Below, in pieces: positions 20,547 to 31,985 of a DNA stretch of 64,000 bases. Origin of the DNA: Psococerastis gibbosa (taxonomy: Eukaryota > Arthropoda > Insecta > Psocodea > Psocidae); contig OZ020489.1 in NCBI GenBank assembly GCA_963971405.1, forward strand, positions 29,662,290 through 29,726,289, in the 5' to 3' direction. A model generated the notes under the pieces. The model was not told the origin of the DNA. It searched no databases and was given only the letters and a program-made list of their open reading frames with translations. Within the stretch, counting starts at the first letter, position 1, and every line of letters begins with the position of its first letter. Position numbers and translations under genes: made by a program.

Positions 20547-23500
20547 CATATTTTCCTTATCAATACTCTTCTCGGCCCTTGCCCTGTTGATAGCAGAACT
20601 TGTCTTGCGATGCTGGGGAGGTGGAGGCGGGCCCGTACTGCGTGGATTCTTCTGCGCCATTATCTTCTTCAACAGAATCAAATTTACCCGTTCTATTTCC
20701 CGTAACTGCTCATTTGTAAATGACATGTTTTTCCTTCCACACTTAGCTCGTCGCTCGGCTGATAGTCCTGCAAATTATAGCCGGTGTAAAATAGTTATTT
20801 GGTTTCCAATGCCAATTCCTATTGTTATTATCAAATGAAAAGGTAGGAATCCCGTTATCGGTCAATTAAACATTTTAGAAGTGAGAATATTATGGTAGAT
20901 TACTTTGGAAGCAATATCATATTTAACATTATAAAAGGAGCACCCCCCCCCCCCCAACGCGTTTCTTTTTTAACAAATTCGCTTTTCACAGGAAATATTG
21001 ATCGTAGAGCCATCAAAAATATCCATTAATTTAGCTAAAATGCTCCTCTACATTTCGATATATGACGTGTGGCCTTCACTAACACCAATTGGCACACAGC
21101 TCTTGAATCCTTTCCTCAGGAATAGTATACCAATCGTTTTTTGTACAAATAAAATTCAATAATTGTGGCTAATCTGTGTTAGACTCATTTATCATATCTC
21201 AAAATAATCATAAAAATTGCTTCTGCATGTCCTGATATTTTTACGACTTTACGATTGATATTATAAATTTGTTTAGGCTTTCAATATGACATGGATGTTA
21301 CAATAACAGAAGAAGGTATATACCTGCAGTAATATGTCGTACTAACACATAGAAACTTGGGAAACAGTGAAGCGTATGAAGTATGTAAGCTAAGTATGAC
21401 AACGAGACCTAAATAAGAAATACCATCCGTTCATTCCTTATGGATTGGATCACAAATAACAATAGTCTAATATACCTCTCCTCTCCCCCCATTTTTTTGA
21501 CGGCTTCATATTTAACGACTAGTTTCATTAGATACTCATTTCATAAATAATATTAATTTAATTTAATTTAAAAAAAAGTCATAAAATGAACATTAATTAA
21601 ACCAACGTTAAACCACACACAGACAAGTGCCTTGCGATATATCCATTGTCATAAATTATTGATATCGTATGTGTTAGTGTTGGTATCAATATATTACTAT
21701 ATATTATTATATTTCATGAAATATTGATTTTTACACTTATATGGCTTTTCCTCCCCCGATTGTCTCTTAACAATTGAATAAATAAATACCAAACATGAAA
21801 TTTTTCAAAAGTAAACATGTGGACGTTGTCACCTTTTGGTCACCCTTAAATTGGACAATTTTTATACTCAATTAAAATTTTTAGTGTACGTTTAAAACAA
21901 TGTACCTAGTTTAATATAATAGATTGTGTAAATTCTTTTTTTTTTATGATTGGTGAAGTGTTTTGAAGATGGAAATGAAACATTTCCACTAAAAGTTATA
22001 AATTAATCAGGATGCTATGTATGAAACAGTCAAGAAAGCTTTCATGCCTGATAACATGCGTTGAAAAAATAAATGAACAATATAGCGTCCAGGGTGAACC
22101 AGTGGTGATCAAATACCCCGTGGGCTGTTTACTAGTAATGAAGTCTTTGTGCAATAGATAGCATTTGGAGAATTTTAATATTTTAGTACACTCAGATCCT
22201 ACCAGGTGTTGGAGTTCGTCTTCCTGGTACAGGAGAGCCAAACATCCCAGCATCTTTATTATTATTTGGAAAATTATTGGCCCTGGGCCGGGACTCTGAA
22301 AGTTAGAATGTAAAAAATAAAATAATAAGTGAGGAAAATGACCTTCAGTAGGTGAAATTATTAATTCTGTATGGCTCTTCTGGAGGTATGACACCTGGCA
22401 TTATTGGCAACATGTCTGCATTATCAATTATCAAAATACCCGTGGGCTGTTTACTCGTAATGAAGTCTTTGTGCAATAGATAGCACTTGGAAAATGTTAA
22501 TATTTTAGTACACTTGGATCCTACCAGGCATTGGAGTTCGTCTTCCTGGTACAGGAGAACCAAACATCCCAGCATCTTTATTATTATTTGCAAAATTACT
22601 AGCCCTGGGCCGGGACTCTGAAAGGTAGAATGAAAATAATAAGTGAGGAAAATGACCTTCATTAGGTGACATTATTAATTCCGTAGGAGTCTTCTGGATG
22701 TACGACACCTGGCAATATTGGCACCATTTCTGCATTATCCATGCCATTGTCACGGTTGACATACCGGCACATGTCCGAGACGTCAATCACTCAAATTCAA
22801 ACGGCAATGGGCAAGCAGAGTCTTGCCAGACTTGAGCCAATTATTGTAACAATATATCGAATGCCATAAGTAGTTTCTTTTAAGGGGAAATAATTTCAAT
22901 TTAGTGTTGGTTTTTACGTTTTTAAGCCTCAAGAGGAGTTACACTTAATGCTTCATTAACTTTTAGCTACCGAACTTTTCCGCTGATTTACGACTTACTC
23001 GAATAAGAGGCACATGAGTGCGATGGTGTAATAACTCCCGAAACGGCAACAGCAATTAGTAGTAAACATATCACATGTAATGAAATATTCAAGCAGAGGT
23101 GTCATTTCAATATGACAATTACGTAGGCACATTTTTAAACAAGGTTGTAATTTATTCCAATCGCAAGAGGAGGGGTAATTAACCCCCCTGGGACCCTAAA
23201 TGACGCCCCTGAATTCAAGATAAGAAGGGGAGTGTATGTATGGCGAGGTGTTTGATAGGTTTGAGCCATAATTCTCGCTATAAGCCAGTTCCGGAATGGA
23301 GTCTAATTGAGTCTTCAACTCTTCGTGCTAAGAAAGGAAAGACTGAATAATCCTACCGGGCTTTTTATCAATTTTCACATCATATGCTGGTTCAATGACT
23401 TTAGTAGATGATTGCGTTTTGTTTGGTTTTTCACGGGACTGGGACACTGAAAATCAATGAAATTACACAAGTTGAGAGCCGTCTCCTAAGCGCCAGAGTA

Positions 23501-26500
23501 GCAAATTTATTCATTTAAAAAAAGAATGAAGACATTTTACTTCTCCAGCACACTAAGCTCCTAACACTGATATGAAACCATCTTACTTCACAGCCATCGT
23601 ATCGCATAATCCTAATTTAGCCTCGGCGCATATGCCACAAACGTGGCCTCGCGCCCTAAAAGAAAAAAAAGAATCATGGCCTTAGCATAATAAGCGTCTG
23701 GAACGCTAAGAAGCACATTCTGAGTTGGCGACACTGTAGATGTTTTTTTAGATAGGGAGCAGCTACTTTGAGGGTTTCATAATCTCCAGTGCTACAACTT
23801 TATGTAATCTGCTGTTGTGTTGCTATCCTCATCTTTCATGTTTAAAAGTCTGTGAAACTTAAACCACGCTAATTAACCTGTATCAAGTCTTTGGTTTTAC
23901 CTGATATGATACTCGTCGCAAAGTCAGACGTCTCCTCATCCAAATCGAAGTCTTCGAAAGCTTCTTGCAGGTACCTCATCTCTTCCATCTCCAGTTCTGC
24001 TTCTGTTGAATGGACGTTCCCATTGTAGTCGGTCTCGTGTTTCCGGTCCTCTGTGCGCCGAGGGCCTCGCCCTTCAGACCTATAATCCAAGAATGTATAG
24101 TTATTGTCGTGGTAATAATTTTATTGTATAACTTTGGTGTACTGGCTGCACAGAAAAATAGTCTGAAATTGAAATGACATTGAAATGACAGACTTATGGC
24201 TTGGTGTCCGAATGGAGAGAGGGAGGGACAGAGATAGAGTGGCGTACCCGTAGAAAGGACGAGCTCTAAGCGATATACCGAGAACCTCCGATATCAAGAG
24301 AGCCCGCATCAGGTGACTAGGGCACGTGAACGAATGCCAGGAAATATGGCTACAAGAGCAACCTTACACAAGGTGCCCCTAGGGAGAAGACGAGTGGGAG
24401 TGGAAGATCGAGGTGGATCTGGCGACCCTTCGCGTCGATGACTGGCGAAGGAGAGCGCAGGACCACACAGGGAGGCGCGACATGGCAGAACAGGCCAAGG
24501 CTCTTCACGGGCCGTAGCGCCAAGGATTAATTCAGAATGGGCCTAAATAGCCCATGCTGCACCGATATGCAGCTGTTACATTCGGGAATTGCCAGTAATT
24601 TAGCTATTTTGTATGCAGTGTAACACGGATAGGCTAATATAATAGAATATAGAATATTTAGATTAGAATATTTATTATATGCCAGCAACAGAAATAAATG
24701 GATCCAATAACGAAGGCATTTACAATAACAACATAGCAATTAGCAATTTACAACACAGAAATATTTAACAATTAAAATTAAAAGTAATTAGGTAAGCGTT
24801 AATAAGCAATCGTCAATTCATAAAACCCCGTAAACAAATTTTAAACAGAGGTAGGCTGCAAAAGGGGTGTAGATCCCCATGTTCGTTAATTGTTTTCAAA
24901 ATTCTAGACAGTGGAGCCTTGGATAGTGAATCAGCCACAAACAGAGTTCTTAATCTTGTGTTCCTCACATTGACTCTGAGCTGAACCCTTTCAAGTATAG
25001 TGGGGGCATCTAGCGTACTGTTTATTAACTTGTGGAAGAATATATTATAGTCCGCAGACACCCTCCTATTCCCGAGCGAGCTCATCTCAAACTCAGCAAG
25101 AAGCTAGGAGGTTCTGATTGGATGATTGGCGTAGTGGGGATAGATCCCGTGCTGCCTGAACTTAAAATAGCGCAGAAAGCGCTTTTGAACCTTCTCAATC
25201 GAAATTGACAGGGATTCAGACTCCGGTCGCCACACAACGGATGCATACTCGAGTCTAGATCTGACGAGTGCGTTATAAAGGAGCTTGTGCGTTGATGAAT
25301 TTGAGAAATGATCAGACATCCGAATGACAAAACTAAGAACTCTGTTTGCCGCCTTCACGATTTCCTCTACATGGGGTTTAAAGGTAAAATTAGATGTAAA
25401 AACAACTCCTAAATCTCTAATTGTCGAGCTCCTTTTAAGTGTGCTCCCGTTTAGAACATAAGATGCCAGGGAAGCGAAAAAAAAAACACCAATATCCCTA
25501 AGATTCTCACCTGCTCCGTTTCGCGATAGTTGCACTTCGTCCTTGCGTCACCCCGGAATCCTGTTCGGGGGAGACACTGTGCTTGGACATGGAAGAGCAT
25601 CCACTCGACGAAGACCTGGGCGTCACATCCGTCATGTCCGAGGTCGTGTCCGAACTCAGTGAATTGTCCATCTCCTCAGCTCGCGGCACAGACCTACCCC
25701 GCTCCTGCTGAAGATGAAACGCTTGACTTATGAGGAGTTCAGAATGGGCAACTTCACACATTTGTGGAAGATTCATGTGAATAATAGCAGACAGACAACT
25801 TGACTGACTGCCTGATAAGGGTCGTATATCTGTCTCAACTGTCCAAATTTCACATTATTAATTTCTTTCTTAGAGTGGGGTCTTGTACCCAAGTGGTGTG
25901 CTCAATTTGGAAGACATTTTCTAGTAATATATTAGACGAGAGTATGAATACTTAAAAAATGTAATTATAAAGGTTTTCAGGGTCGGAGTAGTGATGCAGT
26001 AGATCTAGACTTATGGTGGTGGTTTTTCCAAACGTTTCGTCAAACTCTGCGGTAGACCTCATGGGTGGCACTACATAGGAAAAGGAGAGCACATGTCGAC
26101 GAAGCGTTTTTCAGATCGACCACGGCCCATTGTCAGATTCTACTGCTTTATGCTAACTAATGACAAATAAGCCTCTAGCCTTGAGCTTCATTTTCCGTAT
26201 CTGAACGTAAATCAAGCAAGTCAGCTGAAAATTGGTTGGAAAAGTAATTTTCTATGATGTTTCTGAGTCACCTCCAAACAATTTACCGTTCGGGCCGGGG
26301 TGGGATCAGCGGGGGAAAAAGCAATGCAGTTCATGAGAGCCTTCATTTGCCGCTTTTTGTCCTCCTTGACTTTGACCGGGACAGGCTGCCGGCAGACCTC
26401 ATGAGGGTCCTTGTAGCCCGCGGGCGGCTTCCGCGGTTTGTACCGTGTTATGCTTCCGTGTCTCTTCTTTTCAAAGTCTCTTTCTCGGTCCCGCATCTCA

Positions 26501-26580
26501 GTCTCTATAGCCTCTCTCTCCCTCTTCTCTCGTAAACGCCGCTCACGTTTTTCATGACTAGTTTCTGGCCTACTCCCACC
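20547..26580 (-). CDS. CFAP97/hemingway-family gene, partial, with duplicated exon
   Basis: CFAP97-family proteins belong to the cilium/flagellum axoneme set. Six minus-strand exons chain in phase: 26580-26272, 25704 (or 25707)-25511, 24079-23901, 22617-22525, 22295-22203 and 20767-20547. The last carries the two family signatures: RKNMSFTNEQLREIERVNL with LLKKIMAQ, then TSSAINRARAEKSIDKENM. Earlier exons show the expected upstream order: a Ser-rich part with SSDTTSDMTDVTPRSSSS and an acidic helix EMRYLQEAFEDFDLDEE. Exon 26580-26272 is a basic KRERRLREKREREAIETE coiled segment; it fits by phase but not by a motif I know. The two 93-nt exons are tandem duplicates. A NAGNAG acceptor (CAGCAG) precedes exon 25704. 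Start codon and 3' exons (after DKENM, phase 0) were not found. Introns host LINE, Tc1-like and foldback remnants. Confidence 0.78.
20940..21140 (-). repeat. Tc1-like transposase C-terminal remnant (inverted copy)
   Basis: Read on the minus strand, it matches 14535-14730 through ACGATTGGTATACTATTCCT, GTTAGTGAAGGCCACACGTC and GGCTCTACGATCAATATTTC. It ends at a C run (20943-20954, a G run on the minus strand). It is broken by stops and lies in a CFAP97-family intron. Confidence 0.5.
21141..22100. other. Intron sequence of the CFAP97-family gene, nothing recognised
   Basis: Very AT-rich, with low-complexity ATAT and TTTAATT patches near 21550-21720. I see no conserved frame, hairpin or transposon end. 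Confidence 0.4.
22108..22750. repeat. Tandem duplication (about 322 bp unit) carrying a CFAP97-family exon
   Basis: Two head-to-tail copies (roughly 22108-22430 and 22431-22750) share nearly the whole unit, including the exon, its acceptor tract and donor, and flanking intron blocks such as CCGTGGGCTGTTTACT and ATGAAGTCTTTGTGCAATAG. The exons are 22295-22203 and 22617-22525, both 93 nt and phase 1-1, so either or both can be included without a frame change. They differ at about four codons (for example SNFANNN against NNFPNNN), so the duplication is not brand new. Confidence 0.85.
24230..24520 (+). pseudogene. LINE ORF2 3'-end remnant
   Basis: Plus-strand codons read VDLATLRVDDWRRRAQDHTG, then RRDMAEQAKALHGP and a stop, the usual end of many arthropod non-LTR ORF2 proteins (DDWRRRAQDR ... 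EQAKALHG). The upstream part is frame-broken. It is inserted in a CFAP97-family intron between exons 25704-25511 and 24079-23901. Confidence 0.7.
24540..25485 (-). pseudogene. 5'-truncated LINE (Jockey/CR1-like) ORF2 C-terminus and 3' UTR
   Basis: Minus-strand frames contain STIRDLGVVFTSNFTFKPHV, SRLEYASVVWRPES and, after a frame change near 25085, SADYNIFFHKLINSTLD with LRTLFVADSLSK. This is the region after the reverse transcriptase of Jockey/CR1-type elements. The polymerase domain is missing, so the copy is 5'-truncated. Its truncated end lies about 25-40 bp downstream of the donor of CFAP97-family exon 25704-25511. Confidence 0.75.
25993..26156. mobile_element. GAATCCGG foldback family, degenerate copy
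   Basis: The ends are diverged forms of GATGAAGCAGTAGAATCCGG and its complement. The core has CCAAACGTTTCGTCAA on the left and GTCGACGAAGCG...CAGATCGACCACGGCCCAT on the right. See 46967-47182 and 57240-57425 for better copies. Confidence 0.6.
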
Positions 26581-26869
26581 CTGCAATTAAAATAGGTCCC
26601 ACACTTACATTATAGGCACAAGTAAGATGAAAAAACTGCAAATCCAATAGGCAGCATATAAATTAGAGCATTATTAATGCGTCTAAATTCAAATCGCAAC
26701 GGAATACAATGTACCCTGTGATTCCTAGCAACCCTCATCAAAGTCAAGCCATTATGCATTTACAGCGGAAAGTCGTGGAGTTTATAAGCAAGTAGTGCGA
26801 AGACCAATACTGCGCTTCTGCAAGTTCATTCTTGGCAGTATTGACAGTCAAGGGCCACTCAAGGCATAT

Positions 26870-27225
26870 TTCAGTTCCAAATGTGCCAACGGCCACACCA
26901 AGTTGAATCCACCAGAAAAAAAGCTTCGACAGGGGAACATGTTGGGACATGATAACGCACTGAGGCTACCAGTCAGTATAAGTGCGTGTCGAGTCCTAAT
27001 TAATAGTGTGGCTTTACTGTGTTCCCCAAGTGGTCAAGTGGTTCGGAATCCACTATAATCAGGACGTCCACCGTGTCAGTCAACTCACCTTCTCCCTGAG
27101 GTGAAAGGGTTTGTCCTTAGGGTGCCTCAAGTGAAACAGACTCACTCCTGCCGCCAGGCCAACAGGGTTGCTTAGTACAGATGTGCTCAAAGCAGGCGTT
27201 GGGAAACAAGCAAAAATTGTTTGCA
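26870..27225 (+). repeat. Dispersed repeat (GGGGAACATG family), copy 2
   Basis: Same orientation and word order as 2150-2595, including AGGGGAACATGTTGGGACAT, TGTTCCCCAAGTGGTCAAGT and CAGGGTTGCTTAG. It is followed at 27375 by a SINE and at 27660 by an inverted third copy. Confidence 0.65.
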
Positions 27226-27372
27226 CAAGCCCAAAAATTCACTATTGATGCATTGAAACAGCTGTTTGCCGGACATGAACTAGTCACATGTTGTGCACCA
27301 AGTTAAAATAGTTTCCAAGTCCATGGTAGGTCCATTTAAGAGACAACCGGACGGGAAAAGACTTACAGGTCA

Positions 27373-27590
27373 AGACATGTAGCGTAGTGGTACGGACTCT
27401 GACTTTCACCCGAAAGATTGTTGGTTCGAGTCCCACACTGGCTACATTTTCTGGCCATGCTTCGGAGGGCATGTAAAGCAGGCGGTCCCGGGTCATCCTA
27501 GTTGAGTGTAAGAGAGGGCTTTATAGCCCTAACTCCGCTAGGTTCGCTTAGTAATAGAAACAATAAAAAGTCCTTATTTATTAATTTACA
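27373..27590 (+). repeat. tRNA-derived SINE
   Basis: A full-length copy: CATGTAGCGTAGTGGTACGG (A box), TGGTTCGAGTCCCAC (B box), the CTGGCCATGCTTCGG body, CCCTAACTCCGCTAGGTT and a TTATTTATT tail. It lies between two inverted copies of the GGGGAACATG repeat. Confidence 0.85.
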
Positions 27591-27659
27591 GGTGTTAAAA
27601 ATCTAATATCCATGAAATATCAGGCTTAAAATTTAGATGCATGATATTTGCCTGTCTCT

Positions 27660-28030
27660 AGCACTTTTTTTCTAAAGCCTGCTTTCAGAATGTCTGCTTT
27701 AAGCAACCCTGTCAGCCTGGCGGGGGGGGGGGGGAGTGAGTCTGTTTATTAACTTGAGGCACCCTAAGGGCAGACTCCTTCACCTCGGGGAGTTGACTGA
27801 CAGGGTGGATCTCCTGATTATAGTGGATTCTGGACCATATGGGGAACATAGCAAAGTCACACTATTAATTCGGATTCAAATTAATGCGCATTATCATGTC
27901 CCACCATGTTCCCCTGCCAACGCTGTGAACACTACCAAGTTTGCCGCAGTTTGAAACACGCTCTGCTCTCGTGGATTCAACTTGGTAAGGCCGTTGGCTG
28001 TATCTAGCACCGATTCGCCATAATTATTGA
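27660..28030 (-). repeat. Dispersed repeat (GGGGAACATG family), copy 3, inverted
   Basis: Reverse complement of the 2150-2595 family. It reads AAGCAACCCTGTCAGCCTGG, a run of 13 G at 27722, GTGGATTCTG and CATGTTCCCCTGCC. The extra G run is at the position where copy 1 has only a short CCCCCC stretch, so the tract has expanded. Confidence 0.65.
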
Positions 28031-28057
28031 ATAAAGAATAAAGAAAAATACGAGACA

Positions 28058-28151
28058 GTAAGGAGGGCATGTAAAGCAGGCGGTTCCGGACCATCCTAGT
28101 TGAGTGTAAGAGAGGGCTTTATTATAGTCCTTATTTATTTATTTGTTTATA
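28058..28151 (+). repeat. 5'-truncated SINE
   Basis: The copy begins at GGAGGGCATGTAAAGCAGGC and runs to a TTTATTTATTTG tail. The tRNA-like head is absent and the middle block (CTAACTCCGC) is deleted. Confidence 0.7.
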
Positions 28152-29084
28152 AGGGTGTCCGGAGGAAGGAGTTAAAAAACTGTGGCCAACCGGTATTAGT
28201 GAAGGAATGTAGTGTTTCTTCCAAGGGATGTCACATTATATACAGCTCTGCAATCGAACTTTCCTGTTATTTTTTTTTTTTTGGGGGGGGGGATTTTGGG
28301 TGTGTCGGAATGACTCTTTTGATCCCATGTAAATGGTTATTTTTAACAAATAATCAGCTGCCCGTTTAAGCTGAACTTTTCCTCCTTTGCTGATAATTTT
28401 ACTGTAGAAACAACGTTGCGGGTGAATATATTAATATTCTTGTAGGCGTTTGTAGCGTCTGAAATTGAAAAAGGTTTGCCTTTAGATTTCCTATCAGACG
28501 ATTTTACTTTATACTTTCTCGTTAATTACTTGTATTGTATAATTTAACAGAAAAAAAAACATGGCGAAAAGTCACAAAGAAAACTAGAGCAACAGTAGGT
28601 AAGTATCGATCGTAACTGAAGAGTTTCCAATTTAAAAAATTCAAGACTTCCGTAACAGGGCATTGATTGTATTGATTAACACTTCAAAAAAGGGGCGTTG
28701 AGGGTATAATATCTTTGTACCAACCCTGTTTCACTTAGTCTTATAGAAAGGAGTAAATGTGAGGTGAGCTCTCTTTATCTCTAGTGTAAAAATGATAAAG
28801 AAAAGAACGCCGGAAGCATTGCGGAGAAGGCGAATCTTGACGACATGCAATGAATGCTGCCGCAAATGGGGAGTGAGGGGGGAGGGGTCGGTGAATGATG
28901 TTGGAATTTGGAGAAGGGGATTTTCAAAATTGACGAGGGCACTGCACACAATAAGCTTACTTCTTGACGATTTACTAACTTAATTAAATGCTGTCAGGAC
29001 TTTTGTGCTATTTATTACAGCAAAGAACAGCTTTTTAGGAGCGTAGAAAATATAATTCTATCATAGAGACAGAGTCAGGATGGG

Positions 29085-29455
29085 TATGTAGAGTAGTGGT
29101 ACAGTTTTCGACTTTCACCCGAAAGGTTGTTGGTTCGAGTCCCATACTTGCTACAATTTCTGGCCATGCTCCGGAGGGCATGTAAAGCAGGCAGTCCCAG
29201 GCCTTCCTAGTTTAGTGTAAGAGATGGCTATCAAATCAAATCAAATCAAATATATATTTATTCCAATTTTTTCAACAAGACAAGTATACATAAAATGACA
29301 AAATTAAAATCAACTTTAAATACGCTAAATTAAATTAAGTTATATTACATTCAGTACTTAACAAGGAATTATAACCAGCCCAACTGTGTTTTCTATACAG
29401 CCCTAACTCTTACAATGGAGCAAAAAAGGCAATTTTTATTTATTTATTAGTTTTT
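29085..29455 (+). repeat. SINE split by an inserted AT-rich segment
   Basis: The head and body (TATGTAGAGTAGTGGTACAG, GGTTCGAGTCCCATACTTGC, GGGCATGTAAAGCAGGCAGT) run to 29227. After about 170 bp beginning with a (ATCAA)n stretch, the tail resumes at 29400 (CAGCCCTAACTC...GGAGCAAAAAAGG...TTTATTTATTTATTAG). The interrupter reads like the 3' end of another retroelement (poly-CAAAT start). Confidence 0.6.
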
Positions 29456-29585
29456 GAGGAAATAGTAACAACCCCACGAGTCATAAACAATGAACATTGG
29501 TACCTGCACCTAATAGTACAAAGGAGAAATGTATTTTACCGAATTAGGTAGGGAGTTATTGGTTAGCTGACTAAAGCTGGCCATT

Positions 29586-30076
29586 TACACGAGGGCTCCA
29601 AATGAACTCGCGCCATGCCAAATGGCGCGTCCTGTTCCATTTGGCGTTAGCGCCATTTAGAGGGGGCATCACGACTACGCTGAACCAGTCGCTCCAAATC
29701 TCTCATATTGTACAGAGTAAAAGTAGCTCTTCCATATCGTCACACTGTATAGTCCACGCAAAATGAGAAAAGTATGGACATGGCATGTTTTGATCCTGTC
29801 CAACACTGTAAAAATATTCCTTGCACCATTTTGGGTTACCTTTTTGCATTGGATGCAAGGCATAACAAAAATTGTGCAAAGAATATTTTTACAGTGTTGG
29901 ACAGGATCAAAACATTCCATGTCCATACTTTTCTCATTTTGCGTGGACTATACAATTTGAAAGATTTAGAGCGACTGGTAGACAGCGTAGTCGTGATGAC
30001 CCCTCTAAATGGCGCTAACGTCAAATGGAACAGGACGCGCCATTTGGGTTGGCGCGAGTCTGTTTGGAGGCCTCGT
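29586..30076. mobile_element. Long foldback element
   Basis: Two arms of about 230 bp face each other. The left arm has ACTCGCGCCA, AAATGGCGCGTCCTGTTCCA and GGACATGGCATGTTTTGATC. The right arm has GATCAAAACATTCCATGTCC, TGGAACAGGACGCGCCATTT and TGGCGCGAGT. The centre near 29840-29870 is a short GCATTGGATGC palindrome. The arms are diverged (roughly 90% by eye). I see no clear target duplication and no other copy here. Frames across it are products of the palindrome. Confidence 0.85.
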
Positions 30077-30780
30077 GAAGAGCGATCAATGCACAGTGTT
30101 CGATCTGCAATTGAAGGAAGTGAAATAAACTAAATTTATTCCAACATTATCATAACCATACGTACAATATTCGAATAAACTTATTTTGTTTGATGTTCTT
30201 CAATTGCTGGCCGATTGGTCAATATTTGGCCAGCAATACATCGGGCACAGGTGAAGTGAATGCATAGAAGGAATTTTTCACTGACGAAGATTTTGAACTT
30301 TTATGCTCGTACATCTAATTCAAGCGACGTTGTGGTGGGCGCATAAATATTGATCTCAGCTCAAAAGAAACTGGACTCCCAAATGGGTAGGGGCCATCGC
30401 ACTGTATCGCCTACTATGATATATACTGTAGATGCATAGCCGGTTTTACCATGTGGCGAGTGCGACAAAAAACACAGGCCCCGCGATTTCAGGGGGTCCC
30501 GCACTTGGCACAATTTGTAATATATATTTATTTTAATGACTTAAAATAAGGACTAAATTTGTCCATGAGTACATTGTTCTGTATAACACCCCCCCCCCCC
30601 CCCGCCTCGCCCGAGAAAATTTATCCCAAGGTAGGGGCCCCGCGCCATGGAACCACCACAGGCCCCGCACCTGGTAAAACCGGCCCTGTATAGATGAGTT
30701 CCCAGGGGAAGGTCAGAGTATAGTACAAGCAATTTGGCAGCCTGTGTCAACATTTCAGTCTATTTTCCACTCCTTTAAAA

Positions 30781-31211
30781 GCAGCCCGATAATGGCGATT
30801 TGGGATTACTATAATACCGGGGTTTATTCAATTGTTTTAAACAAACGAGTGCAAAATGCGCGGGGGAATTCAAATTGATAACAAATCAATTTAAAAAAAT
30901 TTATACTATTATAAGAAAGAACGAAAATTGCCTTTATTTTCCATGTAGGCGAATTTTGGGCCTTACGGCCCACTCATACAATTAACCCATATAGTGTTAT
31001 ATATTTTATTTCAAAATTCTACCTGTATACATTTCAATGTTCATTAGTATTTCCTTCAATTATTAAACAATGCAACCGTTCTCTTGTATGCTAATAATAA
31101 TTTAATTCGAATTTCGCATATTTCAACACCATCATGGGACACCTTACTACTGTGGTATTAAAAAATAAACCCCGGTATTATAATAATCCCAAATCGCAAT
31201 GATCGGGCTGC
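30781..31211. mobile_element. CCGGTATT/CCCGGTATT foldback, long type
   Basis: The ends are GCAGCCCGATAATGGCGATT and AATCGCAATGATCGGGCTGC, with TAATACCGGGGTTTATT inward on both sides. The internal part is AT-rich and non-coding. It matches 63129-63496, including AATGCGCGGG and the spacer ACTAGTGTTTCCTTCAATT-like block, so both are copies of one element of about 0.4 kb. Confidence 0.75.
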
Positions 31212-31258
31212 AGGACTGATATCGTGTTAAAAATGATACAACATATCATCATTCAAAA

Positions 31259-31528
31259 GGCGGCTATTCCATCTGTCAATAATCCGTCATTTGTGTATTA
31301 AAAATTGATGAGATGTTTTTTTTAATGAGACTATTATGTAGATACTTAACTTATCTATTATAAATTAAGATTATAATATGGTAGAAACATCAATAATAAG
31401 TCTCTACCATATTATAACTTAATTGATAAAAGATAAGTTAAGTATCTACATAATAGTCAACTTAAAACAATCATCTCATCTATTTTTAATGCACAAATGA
31501 CGGATTATTGACAGATGGAATAGCCGCC
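31259..31528. mobile_element. PIF/Harbinger-like MITE with exchanged arms
   Basis: The ends are GGCGGCTATTCCA and TGGAATAGCCGCC, flanked by AAA on both sides. The centre (GAGACTATTATGTAGATACT ... AGTATCTACATAATAGTC) matches the MITEs at 34855, 41737 and 47829. The subterminal arms (CTGTCAATAATCCGTCATTT) are unrelated to their GCGATTTTACTTCATATTT arms. Confidence 0.75.
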
Positions 31529-31846
31529 AAAGTACAAAATATATACACATGTAATGTGCAATTGAAAATACCGAAACACCGAGTTTCTTCGATTTTATAA
31601 ATATATGTTTATGCTAGTATTTGAATATAGAAAGTGTTCCATTATCTCCCATTAATGTTTCGACAGTACATAGCCTATTTGCCTAAGAAGTTTTCTATGA
31701 GTGAGGTGAGAGCCTCAGGAACAGGCCTACTGCCTCGTACTGAGAAAACTGAACAGCCTACGTAATTGTGTCTCCCTGCGCTGTTTCAATTGTATTTTGA
31801 ATCAATTAAGCTTCCAATTACGAGTAAAATCTGAGAGAATCTAAAT

Positions 31847-31910
31847 ATGGGGGAACGAAAACTGGATAAGAGGTCGGCAGTTTTCAAGGATTTGCACTAC
31901 AACCATCCAA
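31847..31910 (+). CDS. Possible first coding exon, product unknown
   Basis: An ATG opens 21 codons (MGERKLDKRSAVFKDLHYNH) followed by a consensus donor GTAAGA. The exon is too short to identify and no partner exon was found before the G-run repeat starts at 31986. I list it only because start, composition and donor agree. Confidence 0.18.
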
Positions 31911-31985
31911 GTAAGAAGTTTTAATAACTGTGTTACATTGTACAATTCAATATAATCACCACCACGCTTTTGAGCATTTTCTTCA

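Noticed and set aside
22433..22750. Possible extra coding exon (NADMLPIMPGVIPPEEPYRI) beside the duplicated exon
   Set aside because: Both copies of this frame run into a stop before any donor and only one frame is open, so it is probably intron sequence carried along in the duplication.
29774..30133. 119-codon open frame and its mirror frames
   Set aside because: Product of the foldback arms at 29586-30076; the complementary arm encodes the same words on the other strand.
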